Shown here piece after piece: positions 1 to 33,799 of a stretch of 64,000 nt of DNA. Source of the DNA: Perca fluviatilis (Eukaryota; Chordata; Actinopteri; Perciformes; Percidae); the NCBI RefSeq assembly GCF_010015445.1, contig NC_053115.1, positions 3,798,576-3,862,575 of the forward strand, given 5' to 3'. The position numbers were made by a program, and so were the translations under genes. Under the pieces are notes generated by a model that saw only the letters and a program-made list of their open reading frames with translations, made no database searches and had not been told where the DNA came from. Position 1 is the first letter of the stretch; each line of letters begins with the position of its first letter.

Positions 1-3000
1 TATCGGTTTGCGTTCCTTCTCGTGGCTCAGGATGGGCCTCAATCAGCCGGAATATCGTTTTCTCCGTCCGGTGAATGGTCAGCATGCTCGTCAGCCTCTC
101 GCTCTCAACCATGATGGAGGACAGCGATCGCTTCTTGACCTGCCGCCCTCCCTCGGTGGAACCCTGGGCCAAAACCGCGGCCAGCTTCTCCCTGGACAGC
201 GTGGTCAGGAGGGTGTAGTAGAGGCGGGCGTGGTCCCGGACGTCCGTGTCTCCGTAGCGGCAGGCGAGATGCTGCAGGACGTCGGCCAGAGGCGCGAGCA
301 GCGAGTCCAGGCTCGGGTGGACGAGCAGGCGGCGGCAGACCGCCAGCACGCCGTTCCCCAGACGCCAGTTGCCGCTCGCGCACAGGGACGACGACGACGG
401 AGTGATGACGCTGGACAGGAAGCGCAGGGTGCTGTGCTGGGGGACGTCTCCCTCCTCTGCCACTCGAGCCAGCACCTTGAGGTGCCGGCTCAGGGCTTGC
501 GCGGTAAGCTGGGCCAGCGGGGCCTCGGTGATGACTCCCTGGAGAGCCTTCAGGAACCCCACGGCCCAGCTGGACTCGGCGAGCTTGTCCTGGGTCCGGT
601 CGGCCAGGTTGATGAAGTGTGGCGCCAGGTGGGTGTGGCGGAGGTAGACCACGCTCAGCTTCTCCATCACGCTGTGGGAGTAGCGTTCAACGTGGCCGAA
701 GTGGAAAAGGAAGAGGAAGGCGGCTCTGAAGAAGGTGACGACGATCTCTCGGCCGCCTCGGTTTTCCACGATGTGCAGCAGCGAGGTGAGGTGTTCGTAG
801 AGGTAGTCCAGCCCCCTGCCCCCCTCTCCGTCCCCTTCCTCTCCCTCCTCCAGGTAGACCAGGGACAGCAGGTTGAGTCGGGCCAGCATGGTGGCGCTGT
901 CGTTGAACACGGTGGGCACCAGAGCCGAGGCGAGCCGCGGGGTCAGCAGCACGGGGAGGGTCTCGTCGCCGCAGCCGATTGGCCGATTCTCGGGGAAGTG
1001 CAGGATGCAGTCCGTGTAGAAAAGCTTCTCGGGCGTGCGTAGCAGTGGGTGCTGGGAGAGCACGACCAGCCGCTGGAGCATGAACGCCTCGTCTTCCGCG
1101 CTGAACAGGCTGTCTGTGAACGCACACTTCATCAGCAGAGTGGCGTGAAGGAGGCACACCTGGGGGGAGGAGGAGGAGGAGGAAGAGTTGACTGTGTGTC
1201 ATGAATTCTCATTATGTCAAAACTGTATAATTTTATTTAAAAGCTGCTTCAGTAGACTTTCTATTTGATAATTAAATTAAATAGTTTGAGGAAAATTTGA
1301 TAATCCCAATGGAAATTGGTTCAGCCTATGAGCTGCATTCTCACCAGACTCAATTTAAAATCAATACAACTTTTAGCGTGTATAGAGCCAGCATAATTTT
1401 CACATGTAAATGGGCGAATTAAGAGTTTATTTCGACCATAGACAGTTAAAGAAATGGAGCACCAGACCCCATGTCTCTGTATGAGACCAGTGAAGGATGT
1501 CAGAAGTCTCTTTCCCGGTGCTGGCTGAGCGTTACTGAGCAGCCTCCAACTGAGCTTGAAGACGTAGATGTGACGTGAGCAACCTGTCTGAAAGTGTGAA
1601 GTCTTCTGGTAGCTGTGCCGAGAGAAATCTCAATCATTCCCAATCTTACAGAGACGGAGAGCGTAGGTATATGTAAGGAGATAACATAGGCACAGGCTAA
1701 TTACTGATCACTAACATGCTAGTTAACATTAGTAATTAAACCTAAACAGCTAACGGAAGTCCAAACTTCCTGTGAGCTTCTCCTGTACTATACGGTAATT
1801 CCTCTACTGTGCGACAGTAAGTCTCGTGGTTATGACACAATCGTTAGCCTATTTTTATAAAAGCGTCTGCTACGGAGCCATAACGTGAGGTACAAGGTAA
1901 TGGAGCCTTTTATACATTGTCGTGTCTCTTTAGAAATAAACAACAGACAAATAGAGTCTTTAAACACTTCAGATGTAAAGTTATTCGCTGTCAAAGTGAT
2001 GACAAAATGAATGGCAGTCAATGGGATGCTAACGGGAGGTGATGGCTTGTTAGCAACAAAATGGCTCTATGGGAGGTACGCTTTGTGGAGGCTGGCTTAC
2101 CCCCTTGGTTTCAACCAAACCAGAGTGGAAAAGACAAGTCGAAAGACAAACCAAGACGGCTTTTGATAGTTTGATTTTGTTTTGTGTCAACTTTTAATAA
2201 AGTGTATTTTACGATGACAGAATGACTGTTTGTTACATATATAGCGTTTTCAGGGCTGTTTCATGTTAAACTAAAAGGATCTTACTCTTTGACAAAAATG
2301 TCTATCTCTGTAGGGATCCTTTCCATAATGTTGTCAGACACTTAGAATAATAATCTGAGTCTGTCAGCGGCAAAAAAACAAGCATGTTTTGTGGCCACAG
2401 TGCAGCTTGTTTCGCCTCTGCAGCGATCTAATATTGGACCAATTTCAAAGATTGTTGTTCACGTCAGTCAATTAGACACGAAAAGATGGGAAAATAGGTT
2501 AATAAAAAAAGTTAACCTTTGAGACCTCAGCACAGAAAAATGCTCGTAAACAGCAACAAGTAGAAAGGGATACGCCACCGTGTGTTGAAATAGGGCTTAT
2601 CACGGTCTCACCTAGCTGTAGATAGGTGGGGTCTCCTCTAGCTGTAGATAGGTGGGGTCTCCCCTAGCTGTAGATAGGTGGGGTCTCCTCTAGCTGTAGA
2701 TAGGTGGGGTCTCCTCTAGCTGTAGATAGGTGGGGTCTCCCCTAGCTGTAGATAGGTGGGGTCTCCCCTAGCTGTAGATAGGTGAGGTCTCCTCTAGCTG
2801 TAGATAGGTGAGGTCTCCTCTAGCTGTAGATAGGTGGGGTCTCCCCTAGCTGTAGATAGGTGGGGTCTCCCCTAGCTGTAGATAGGTGGGGTCTCCTCTA
2901 GCTGTAGATAGGTGGGGTCTCCCCTAGCTGTAGATAGGTGGGGTCTCCCCTAGCTGTAGATAGGTGAGGTCTCCTCTAGCTGTAGATAGGTGAGGTCTCC

Positions 3001-6000
3001 TCTAGCTGTAGATAGGTGGGGTCTCCTCTAGCTGTAGATAGGTGAGGTCTCCTCTAGCTGTAGATAGGTGAGGTCTCCTCTAGCTGTAGATAGGTGGGGT
3101 CTCTAGCTGTAGAAAGGTGGGGTCTCCTCTAGCTGTAGAAAGGTGGGGTCTCCTCTAGCTGTAGATAGGTGAGGTCTCCTCTAGCTGTAGATAGGTGGGG
3201 TCTCTAGCTGTAGATAGGTGGGGTCTCCCCTAGCTGTAGAAAGGTGGGGTCTCCTCTAGCTGTAGATAGGTGGGGTCTCTAGCTGTAGATAGGTGGGGTC
3301 TCCCCTAGCTGTAGATAGGTGGGGTCTCCTCTAGCTGTAGATAGGTGGGGTCTCTAGCTGTAGATAGGTGGGGTCTCCTCTAGCTGTAGATAGGTGGGGT
3401 CTCCCCTAGCTGTAGATAGGTGGGGTCTCCCCTAGCTGTAGATAGGTGAGGTCTCCTCTAGCTGTAGATAGGTGAGGTCTCCTCTAGCTGTAGATAGGTG
3501 GGGTCTCCTCTAGCTGTAGATAGGTGGGGTCTCCCCTAGCTGTAGATAGGTGGGGTCTCCCCTAGCTGTAGATAGGTGGGGTCTCCTCTAGCTGTAGATA
3601 GGTGAGGTCTCCTCTAGCTGTAGATAGGTGGGGTCTCTAGCTGTAGATAGGTGGGGTCTCTAGCTGTAGATAGGTGGGGTCTCCTCTAGCTGTAGAAAGG
3701 TGGGGTCTCCTCTAGCTGTAGATAGGTGGGGTCTCTAGCTGTAGATAGGTGGGGTCTCCTCTAGCTGTAGATAGGTGGGGTCTCTAGCTGTAGATAGGTG
3801 GGGTCTCTAGCTGTAGATAGGTGGGGTCTCCTCTAGCTGTAGATAGGTGGGGTCTCTAGCTGTAGATAGGTGGGGTCTCTAGCTGTAGATAGGTGGGGTC
3901 TCCTCTAGCTGTAGATAGGTGGGGTCTCCTCTAGCTGTAGATAGGTGGGCCAACGCATTTTTGTGCATGCATCGTTTTAGTCCGGTGCAACACCAGCAGC
4001 GCCGCCGCTAGTTAGCTTAGCGTAGTGAATGGAATCCTATGTTGCCGGTTAGCATGTTGTGAGTAAAAGTGAGCCGACAAAAGACAAAAAAAACAACCTA
4101 ATTACTTGCACTGAGACAAAAAATGCGTTGGCCCACCATCTACAGCCAGGGGAGACCGTGATAAGAACTGTTTCAACAAACGGTGGCGTACCCCTTTAAT
4201 TCCATTTGATACGAACCTCGCTCGTGCCCAGCAGTCGCAGCAGCTGAGCTCTGAACACGGCGGGGGGGACACCAGGCACCATGGCAACCACCTCCGTTAG
4301 CCTATGCAGCAGTGCAGCCTGACAGGGCGCAGTGAGGAGGTAGGACTCCTCCAGGAGGGAGGAGAGGACTGAACGCAACTCCTTACAGTCAGGCCCAGTC
4401 TGGAGGGTTGGCACTGTACCCATGGGTCCCAGGATGAGAGAAGACAGCAGGGCTGGGTCTTCGCCCTGCGTCGGGCCTGAGTCCAGCTCCCATGCAACGG
4501 ACGCATTTCCTCCCAGAAGAGCCTTAAGATGCTCGGCACCAGCTCCTGCTTCCTGGGTGAGCTGGTACACAGCGTTTCTCAACGCCAGAGTATGGAGTCC
4601 CGCGTAGGCCTGGTGGAGCCAGGATGTCTCTCGCTGGCGGAGCCCGCTCAAGAGCTCGAGGCGCTGGGAGAGGAGGCCCGGAGAGCACGCTTCCAGCTCC
4701 CGCAGGCAGTCGCAAGCTGTGGCTCGTAAAGAGCGCAGAGCGCCATCGGCGTGGAGATCGCTGGTGTCCTGGGCTATCTGGAGGAGCAGGTCCAGGAAGT
4801 CTTGGGACGCACGGGAGCGGTCGCTCACGCAGGAGGTGCAGACGAGCACCGAGGTGAGGCCCAGGAGGAGGTGGCACCGAAACTGGACGGACTTGGGAGG
4901 ACACTGGTCGAACACGGACATGAGCTCCAGGGCTGTCTCCTCACCCACTGAGTCTGAGGGACACAGCAGAGTCGGGTACTCACACAGGGGGGCCAACAGG
5001 AGGATCTGGGGGGAGGGGAGGGAATAGAAGAGTTATGGACATGTCAGTGTTCATGATAGACCTTTTTCACGGCAGACATGTTGACATGTCATAGTAGGAA
5101 AAGCACAGGTGTGTTCAAAACCATTACTGATGGCTGCATTCCACTTAGGAGAGGTCCTGGTATTGGGCATGCTGACTCAGTGAAATAGCTTACTGGGACA
5201 CTTGATGGAAGTGGACCCGTGCGCTGACGTGCACTAAAATGTGCACGTGGCGCGGTAACCGGCCAATGAAACATGATCATTCCAGCGTTTCAAGCTCTAA
5301 ATCAAACCCAACTAAGCCACGCAGCCAACGGACGGGACGCAGCGCTCCACAAAATAAACTAAATATTGCATTATTGCGACACTTTCGATATATTGCAATA
5401 ACGATATTGAGTCAATATATATCTTGCACCCTAGTAGTGAGCAAAAAAAAAATCTATTCGTCCGCAGGCCAAGTTTTAGGGAGTCACCCTTTGGCTTCTG
5501 AGGAAACGGGAACAGATACTCGAAATAAATAAAGGTTTATTCCGCATTTCTCTTCCTCCGAGGAATGAAAACGTCAACGTTTAGACTAGAGTTAATATCA
5601 TCTAAATAATCTCTTTAAACAATACCAGTCATTTAAAGTATTTCATATCAAATAGGCATGACAGAGGGGTGGGCCGGAGTTGTGGCGTAAACAGACTGCC
5701 TGCCGATAATACGACAGCACGCCGCTACAGGGCAATGCTGGTCATTGTTGACGATCTCCCAGTTTGCTATACTTGCACGGTATGAGGTCTACTAAAGTCC
5801 TGAAATGTTTGTCTTTGTCAGCCTTTGCAATCCCCCCCCCCCCAACTCAGGACAGCAAAGTCTGACAATCACCCATTTTGCTTCTCTATTTCCTTTCGCC
5901 TGTCTATTCTCCTGTACACCAATTCATGTCGTTTACTGTGATCTCTGCTGAGTCAACACATTTTTTCATGTGACAAAATACTGTCAAATATCTGAATACT

Positions 6001-6309
6001 GCTGCTCTGCAAGCATTTTAATATTGTTCTTATATAATACTGTAACATTTTGAGGAAAAGAAAGTTGTAGCCTAATATTACAAGAATAAAAATCACAATA
6101 CTTGCCATATACAATGCCATATATTATGCGGGAATGAATATAGCCTACTGTAGGCTGCTTTCTGTCTGTACCTTGACAGTGTAAGTGGCTCGGTCATCTC
6201 GGAGCTCCCGGAGCAGCTCTGCGAGGAAAGCCTCAGCTGTTGTCCCGGAGAGGAAGCGAGACGGACTGCGGCAGAAAGCGGAGATCCTCTCGGCCCAGTT
6301 CACCGCCAT
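1..6309 (-). CDS. ap5b1: AP-5 complex subunit beta-1 (3' end beyond the window)
   Basis: Large beta subunit of the AP-5 adaptor complex, which works with SPG11/SPG15 on late endosomes and lysosomes in retrieval to the Golgi (family knowledge). Three exons read on the minus strand: 6309-6172 (46 codons, start MAVNWAERISAFCRSPSRF), 5005-4217 (263 codons) and 1159 to beyond base 1 (386 codons seen). All junctions are GT-AG and phase 0. Diagnostic stretches shared with human AP5B1 are RATACDCLRELEACSPGLL, SYLLTAPCQAALLHRL, then LLGTSE joined to VCLLHATLLMKCAFTDSLF, and LHFPENRPIG. About 695 residues are visible; human is near 880, so the C-terminus lies outside. The frame stays open to base 1. 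The last exon is strongly GC-biased at third positions, unlike the AT-rich introns. Intron 2 (1160-4216) holds two transposons and a minisatellite. The start was chosen because it is the first ATG before the conserved N-terminal block and gives an exact phase-0 donor. Confidence 0.95.
1437..2107 (-). mobile_element. Interspersed element, copy A (inverted match to 52452-53119)
   Basis: About 670 bp matching the sequence at 52452-53119 in inverted orientation and with high identity by eye. One end begins CATAGACAG and the other ends CCCCCTTG. Flanking octamers atttcgac (1429-1436) and gtttcaac (2108-2115) agree at 6 of 8 positions, as expected for an aged 8-bp target-site duplication. No coding capacity seen. 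The 8-bp duplication suggests a hAT-like mechanism but the inverted termini are minimal, so the class is open. Lies in AP5B1 intron 2. Confidence 0.7.
2564..4196. mobile_element. TIR transposon carrying a 26-bp minisatellite
   Basis: The ends form an imperfect inverted repeat of about 67 bp: the left arm runs 2564-2633 from AAAGGGATACGCCACCG, and the right arm at about 4130-4196 reads the same on the other strand (AAAGGGGTACGCCACCG). Between them is the long array at 2612-3950. The array unit is visibly built from the inner part of the left arm (CTAGCTGTAGATAGGTGGG). A second internal inverted repeat pairs GGGCCAACGCATTTTTG near 3948 with its complement near 4115-4134. No transposase remains. 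Sits in AP5B1 intron 2. Confidence 0.75.
2612..3950. repeat. Minisatellite, 26-bp unit with 23-bp variants, about 50 copies
   Basis: Tandem copies of a unit containing CTGTAGATAGGTGGGGTCTC followed by CTCTAG (26 bp); a shorter form lacks three bases (23 bp). Variants include GGTGAGG for GGTGGGG and GTAGAAAGG for GTAGATAGG, arranged in higher-order blocks. On the minus strand, the sense of AP5B1, each unit reads CCCCACCTATCTACAG, which resembles a 3' splice site. Confidence 0.95.
5056..5215 (-). mobile_element. Fragment of the 47-bp-minisatellite TIR family
   Basis: Begins with the terminal sequence ATAGACCTTTTTCACGGCAG and contains a single copy of the 47-bp unit (TGGCTGCATTCCACTTAGGA on this strand). 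The same family, in the other orientation, forms the host of the L2-like LINE at 34535-40407. One end is missing here. Lies in AP5B1 intron 1. Confidence 0.7.
5216..6171. other. AP5B1 intron 1, remainder
   Basis: AT-rich intronic sequence with a short poly-C run near 5832. I recognise no gene, RNA or transposon terminus in it. Confidence 0.5.
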
Positions 6310-6334
6310 TATCGCTCAAACCCCAAACCTGGGC

Positions 6335-6492
6335 CACGTGCAAGTCACCGGTCTACGTCCTGTGTCCAAAGTCATCGCAGACAGTAAGCCTCGTTGACTG
6401 TACCGTTAAACACCAAGTTCTCCTCACTCACTGACATCTCTCCATAGACAGTATATACATACAAACCAGTGAGTTCCGTGTTGTGTCACGTG
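6335..6492 (-). promoter_or_regulatory. Two CACGTG E-boxes upstream of the ap5b1 start
   Basis: CACGTG occurs at 6335-6340, 26 bp upstream of the AP5B1 ATG, and again at 6487-6492 within GTCACGTG (6485-6492). The second fits most of the TFEB/TFE3 CLEAR element GTCACGTGAC known from lysosomal gene promoters. The site is palindromic, so the strand is nominal. A regulatory role is inference only; the transcription start is not visible. Confidence 0.35.
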
Positions 6493-6581
6493 CATATGTA
6501 ACCCTCGCAGTGTTACACTCGCGCCTCCTGCTGCTTCGGAGTGGGGACCCAGAAAAAAAAGAACAGAAAAAATTAAAAAAA

Positions 6582-6582
<1 letters not shown>

Positions 6583-6639
<57 letters not shown>

Positions 6640-6658
6640 ATTATTATTATTATTATTT
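6583..6658. repeat. (TA)n and (TTA)n microsatellite
   Basis: A run of about 26 TA dinucleotides followed by TTA repeats, in the spacer between AP5B1 and NUF2. Confidence 0.95.
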
Positions 6659-6699
6659 TAGTAGACCTCATACCATGCAAGTATAGGAAATTGGGTTAT

Positions 6700-7123
6700 A
6701 ATTCAGCCTTGGTGCAGAATTAGTCACTAGAGCCAGTCCCACAATGAGCTTTCCTTAGGATGTGTCTGTAGCTATTGAGGAGAGAGAGGGGGCAAGGTGG
6801 AGAGGGGGTGGCCTTGACCATCTGCCACTTTGCTTGTTTGAAAGCCATGATGTCTCTCTCTCTCTCATGGATGGGCCAAATTCTCTGGGCGGGCAAAGCA
6901 GAGAAAGGGGAGGTAACCTTTCCCCTTGTGACCTCATAAGGAGAAGATTCATGATCGGCCCATCTGAGCTTTCATTTTCTCAAAGGCAGAGCAGGATACC
7001 CAGGGCTCGGTTTACACCTATCACCATTTCTAGCCACTGGGGGGACCATAGGCAGGCTGGGGGAATGCATATTAATGTTAAAAAAAACTCATAAAGTGAA
7101 ATTTTCATGCCATGGGATCTTTA
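6700..7123 (+). mobile_element. Truncated copy of the 46-bp-minisatellite TIR family
   Basis: Matches 43380-43821 almost base for base: CAGCCTTGGTGCAGAATTA at the start, GGGCGGGCAAAGCAGAGAAA in the middle, and the terminal CCATGGGATCTTTAA at the end. The side that carries the minisatellite in other copies is absent, being replaced by the (TA)n-rich sequence. Confidence 0.85.
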
Positions 7124-7844
7124 ATTAATTGTACAACAGACTATTAAGCCACAATATGGTACAATTGTTGAAAAGTGTTGACAGCTTTGAAGTAGAGACA
7201 ATATATAGGCCTACAACAGAACATAAAAAATAAAAAAAGATGAAAGATAATGGGGGTAGGCCTACCAACCGCAGTCAATGAAATATCACTGTAGAGCAGC
7301 TAAAATAAGTAAATCGGCCTGAATGTAGCGGGGTCCGGGGCTCCATTTAACGGATATATAGGCTTTATTTTTCAAGATATGTGACAGAATGCCTAAAAAT
7401 CTGTACATTATTTGGGAAAAACATGATAGTTGCCAAGAAAAAGAATCATCCTGTAGCGCCTACATCCTATTTTTGTTCTCCAACTGTCTAGATCGTTCTA
7501 AAACCAGGACACAGCAAATGCTGACGACTGATTTTCACTCCTGCCACCTAAAAAGTGGCAAAAATGAAATGTCTGATGTTACTATTTTTTAAGTTACGTA
7601 ACATAGGTGGGTGTAAACAGCATCACTAATTGTCAAACCTATTTTAGGTAGAGTTCAAGGAACGAATGGCGATATTTCCCTTAACATTACACAAAAAAAA
7701 ATGAATTAAATCGCCGGTAAGCATTGCATCATCTCTCCTTTAACAGAAGAAGTATGAATTACAGAGTTGATGGCAGTGTTATACCGTGTGTTACTGGCAT
7801 TACAGTAGTATAGACAGAGGAGAAGGGATTACCCCAAACTGTTA
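7124..7844. other. AP5B1-NUF2 spacer, no feature recognised
   Basis: AT-rich sequence without a supportable ORF, RNA gene or transposon end. Confidence 0.4.
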
Positions 7845-8591
7845 ATGCATCTGACAGTTTTTCAGCACTTTCTAGCATTAGAACAGGCAGATCATCATCT
7901 AGAACAGATATCATCAATGAAATATGTATTATATTGTACAGAATGTAAATTAAGGGTATGCTAATACGTTTCATTTGGGTTCCTGCCCAATCCTGCTGGT
8001 GTGGAGGGAAATGAGCAGGTGGATCTTCTGGCCAAACAAGCACTTAAGATTACATTACATAGACCTACAGGTCCCAGAAGTTAAATCATCCATCAGGACA
8101 TATGCACAAACAACATGGCAGGAGTATTGGGACGTTAGTGAAACAGGAAGGCATCTTTACAATATACAAAGATGTGTTGGTGATGGGAGGAAGGTGGGCT
8201 TTAAACCTAGCGAAGAAAATATCATTACTCGTCTCAGAATTGGCCATACAGGTTTCAACTATTCATTACATAAAATAGGCAAACATTGTACTGGAAAATA
8301 AGCATACTGTCACCAGTCAGAAACTGTTGAACAACGTACTAACTCATTGCAAGGACTACAACACCCAGAGAGAGACCTTTTCACTGTTAGGGCTGTAGGG
8401 GAAATCAGCCGGCAAGATATATCACTACATTATTAAGTTTTCTAAGACAAATTGATTTAGTAAAGAGGATTTAGGTTTTATTTTTTATTTTTTCCTGCAT
8501 TTATCTCTCGTTCACACTCCAGTCCAGTTGATGGCGGTAATGCACCTTCGTTTGCCAACCGCCACCAAACTCTAAAGAAGAAGAAGTACAA
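7845..8591 (+). pseudogene. 3' fragment of an I-clade LINE (RNase H region), broken
   Basis: Three plus-strand frames together give pieces typical of the RNase H and C-terminal part of I/Nimb-type LINE ORF2: SDSFSALSSIRTG, then WVPA followed after a frameshift by GVEGNEQVDLLAKQALK, then ITRLRIGHTGFNYSLHKIG. The 3' end carries the GTGGCGGTAATGCACC-like block common in fish LINE tails (here ATGGCGGTAATGCACCTTCG) and a short (GAA)n tail at 8575-8587. Several stops and frameshifts make it dead. It ends about 140 bp before the NUF2 start codon. Confidence 0.7.
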
Positions 8592-8594
8592 ACT

Positions 8595-8652
8595 GACCAA
8601 TCAGACGCGCCGTCTAGAAATCAACAAGGAAGTCGTTTTAAGGCGCCAATTT
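8595..8652 (+). promoter_or_regulatory. NUF2 proximal promoter elements: CCAAT boxes and E2F-like site
   Basis: GACCAATCAG at 8595-8604 fits the NF-Y consensus. GGCGCCAAT at 8642-8650 combines an E2F-like TTGGCGCC (minus strand) with a second CCAAT. Both lie 80-135 bp upstream of the NUF2 ATG. NUF2 is a G2/M-induced gene in other vertebrates, and NF-Y with E2F/DREAM-type sites is usual for such promoters. Function here is inference. Confidence 0.45.
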
Positions 8653-8729
8653 TTGTCTTGTCGCAGAAATAGTTTAATAGAATAGTTTGTCTGTGTTTTC
8701 TGTTTACAACTGGCACTCACATCGCTACA

Positions 8730-31801
<23,072 letters not shown>

Positions 31802-31904
31802 TGTCAAATGGATCATTTGTACATTTTGTAATAGTTAACTTACTGTGTGGTATTATGCGTTTCTACTCTTCTAACCTTTTTGTTGCCTTTTTCATTTAAA
31901 ATGT

Positions 31905-31910
31905 ATTAAA
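31905..31910 (+). terminator. NUF2 polyadenylation signal ATTAAA
   Basis: ATTAAA lies 104 bases after the NUF2 stop codon, followed by a GT-containing stretch. It is the first plausible signal downstream; actual cleavage was not observed. Confidence 0.5.
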
Positions 31911-32401
31911 GTTGTATATCCGTTATTAAATCGGATCAGTCCAGACTGTGTAGCTCAAAGGCTTCCATACTTTCCCTTTCCATGCTTCAGAATGAGCAAA
32001 TATGACGTCTTGTATTCAAAAATGTCCAGACCGTAGCCATATGTTAACGTTGTTGCACTACTGTGGCCCAGAGATTGGAAATCATTAGTTCTGTGATCAG
32101 CCCTGAGTCAACCTGCTGCTTAAAAACTCCCTAACCCCTAGTAGTCCTGTACAAAGAGACACCTACAGATATAGCCTGGTACTTAATGCAGCTGGTGGTC
32201 ACACCACATACTGACTTTAACTTTGGATTTGGACCATCATTTGTTCAGGGACACATTTCGGTTAGTCACATGTCTGTGAAACGTTAAGTTATTAGTAGTT
32301 GAATCTTTTCATGTTCATACAAAGTTTTACGCATGTTAACTTGGCTGAAAATAAAAGCAGTTGAAAGTGAGAGGATGTTTCTTTTTTGCTGAGCCCCCAG
32401 C

Positions 32402-32694
32402 ATTAGCTTAGCCTAGCACAGATCCTGGAGGTAACCGGCTCCATCTAGCCTACTGCTCCCAATAAGTGACAAAATAACGCTAACATGTTCCTATTTACAT
32501 ATTGTGATTTGTATAGTCACAGGGTGTACAAAGAACAAGGTCACATGACACAGCCATCTTCTAACCGTATATAAACTGGGAACTATATTCTCAGAAAGGC
32601 GAAGCTGCTCTGGCCTTCTCAGGTGCCGCAAGCATATCACTCCGCCCAAGTAGCAGAAGTAGCAGTGCTTCGCCTTTCTGAGAATATAGTTCCC
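32402..32694. repeat. Interspersed repeat with 28-bp hairpin arms, inverted match at 56690-56975
   Basis: GGGAACTATATTCTCAGAAA and the next 8 bases (32578-32605) recur inverted at 32667-32694. The whole 32402-32660 segment matches the complement of 56690-56975 (ATCACTCCGCCCAAGTAGCA, TAACCGGCTCCATCTAGCC). Lies between the 3' ends of NUF2 and CFAP57. Confidence 0.75.
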
Positions 32695-33138
32695 ACTTTG
32701 TGAGTTGAAATGTTGACTTTGGTCATTGTAACAGAATCAGGTAAAAGGTTTTAATACAAATATGTTTTTAATCATCTTAATAATGTCTTCATGGGGAATA
32801 TGTGGTAAAATAAGCAGTTTGAGTTTCTTGATGCAAACAGAAAAAAATCTAAATCACCCCAGAAGGTGTACATACATTTTAAGACTAAGTGGTATTTTTG
32901 TAAATAACTAATTTCGCAGCACATATACTGTATCTGCTGGTGAGTAACTGCCAGTAGTTTCTGGGCTAACAGAATCACGGTCGCAAAATTAAGAATTTAA
33001 AAAGGCTAAACCCAGACTCCATTGGGCCCTACCAGTGCCAAAAGCTAACTGAAGATTTAAAAATATGACTCCGTGTAAGTTTCCACTGAGCCGCCCCTCT
33101 GTAACTGTACTTGAAAAAAATAAATAAAAAATAAATGT

Positions 33139-33685
33139 CTCAACCCTTGTGTTGTCCTCCCAGCTAAAATAAATAATGTTTCAACATTTCTTTGCATTTT
33201 TTTTCTAGACTAGGCACTTTTTAGATGTTTTTTGATTAGTTTCAGTAGTTTTTCCAATGTTTTTGTGGCTTATTTTGTCACTTTTTTGATATGTCTGTTC
33301 CTTTTTTGTCTCTTTGTTTGTCTGATTGTCACTTTGTTGTTTTTGACGCTTTTTCTGAAGTTTTCAACACTTTTTTGCACCAGTATAAACACCAAATTAT
33401 AAACACACTAGTTTCACACTTATTCTTGGAATTCATGGTCAATAAACCTTTTGTTTTTTTAAGAAATCATACCTCATTTTTGAGTTTAAAAAGCAGACAT
33501 ATGCTATGATATTGAATAAAACTCCCAAAATGTAATGAAAGAAACTGAAAGTGAGCTTTAATTTTACTAGTGAAGACCGTTGTATGGAACCATCCATGTT
33601 ATTTTTGGGGAATTTGGTTGAAAGAAACCTATATTTCTCATATAGAAACTTTAAAAACGGGCCAAATTTGACCCGAGGACAACCG
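33139..33685 (-). mobile_element. MITE, full copy of the family at 10116
   Basis: One end CCCTTGTGTTGTCCTCCCAG, the other (inverted) GTTGTCCTCGGGTCAAATTT; GTTGTCCTC is the shared terminus. It lies 115 bp beyond the CFAP57 stop codon. Confidence 0.65.
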
Positions 33686-33799
33686 GAGAATTGACTGGTT
33701 TTGTTGTGTGATTAAAAGCAGTAGCTGTGTGTGATGAATCCTCAGCAGTTCCCGTTGCAGGGCTTCCTCGGCTCTCTGGGGCTCGTGTTCTTACATTTC

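Noticed and set aside
8..1042. 344-codon plus-strand ORF
   Set aside because: Shadow of the GC-rich AP5B1 exon on the minus strand, whose frame matches known AP5B1 proteins.
7975..8301. Independent 108-codon gene
   Set aside because: It is one frame of a broken LINE with RNase H-type motifs.
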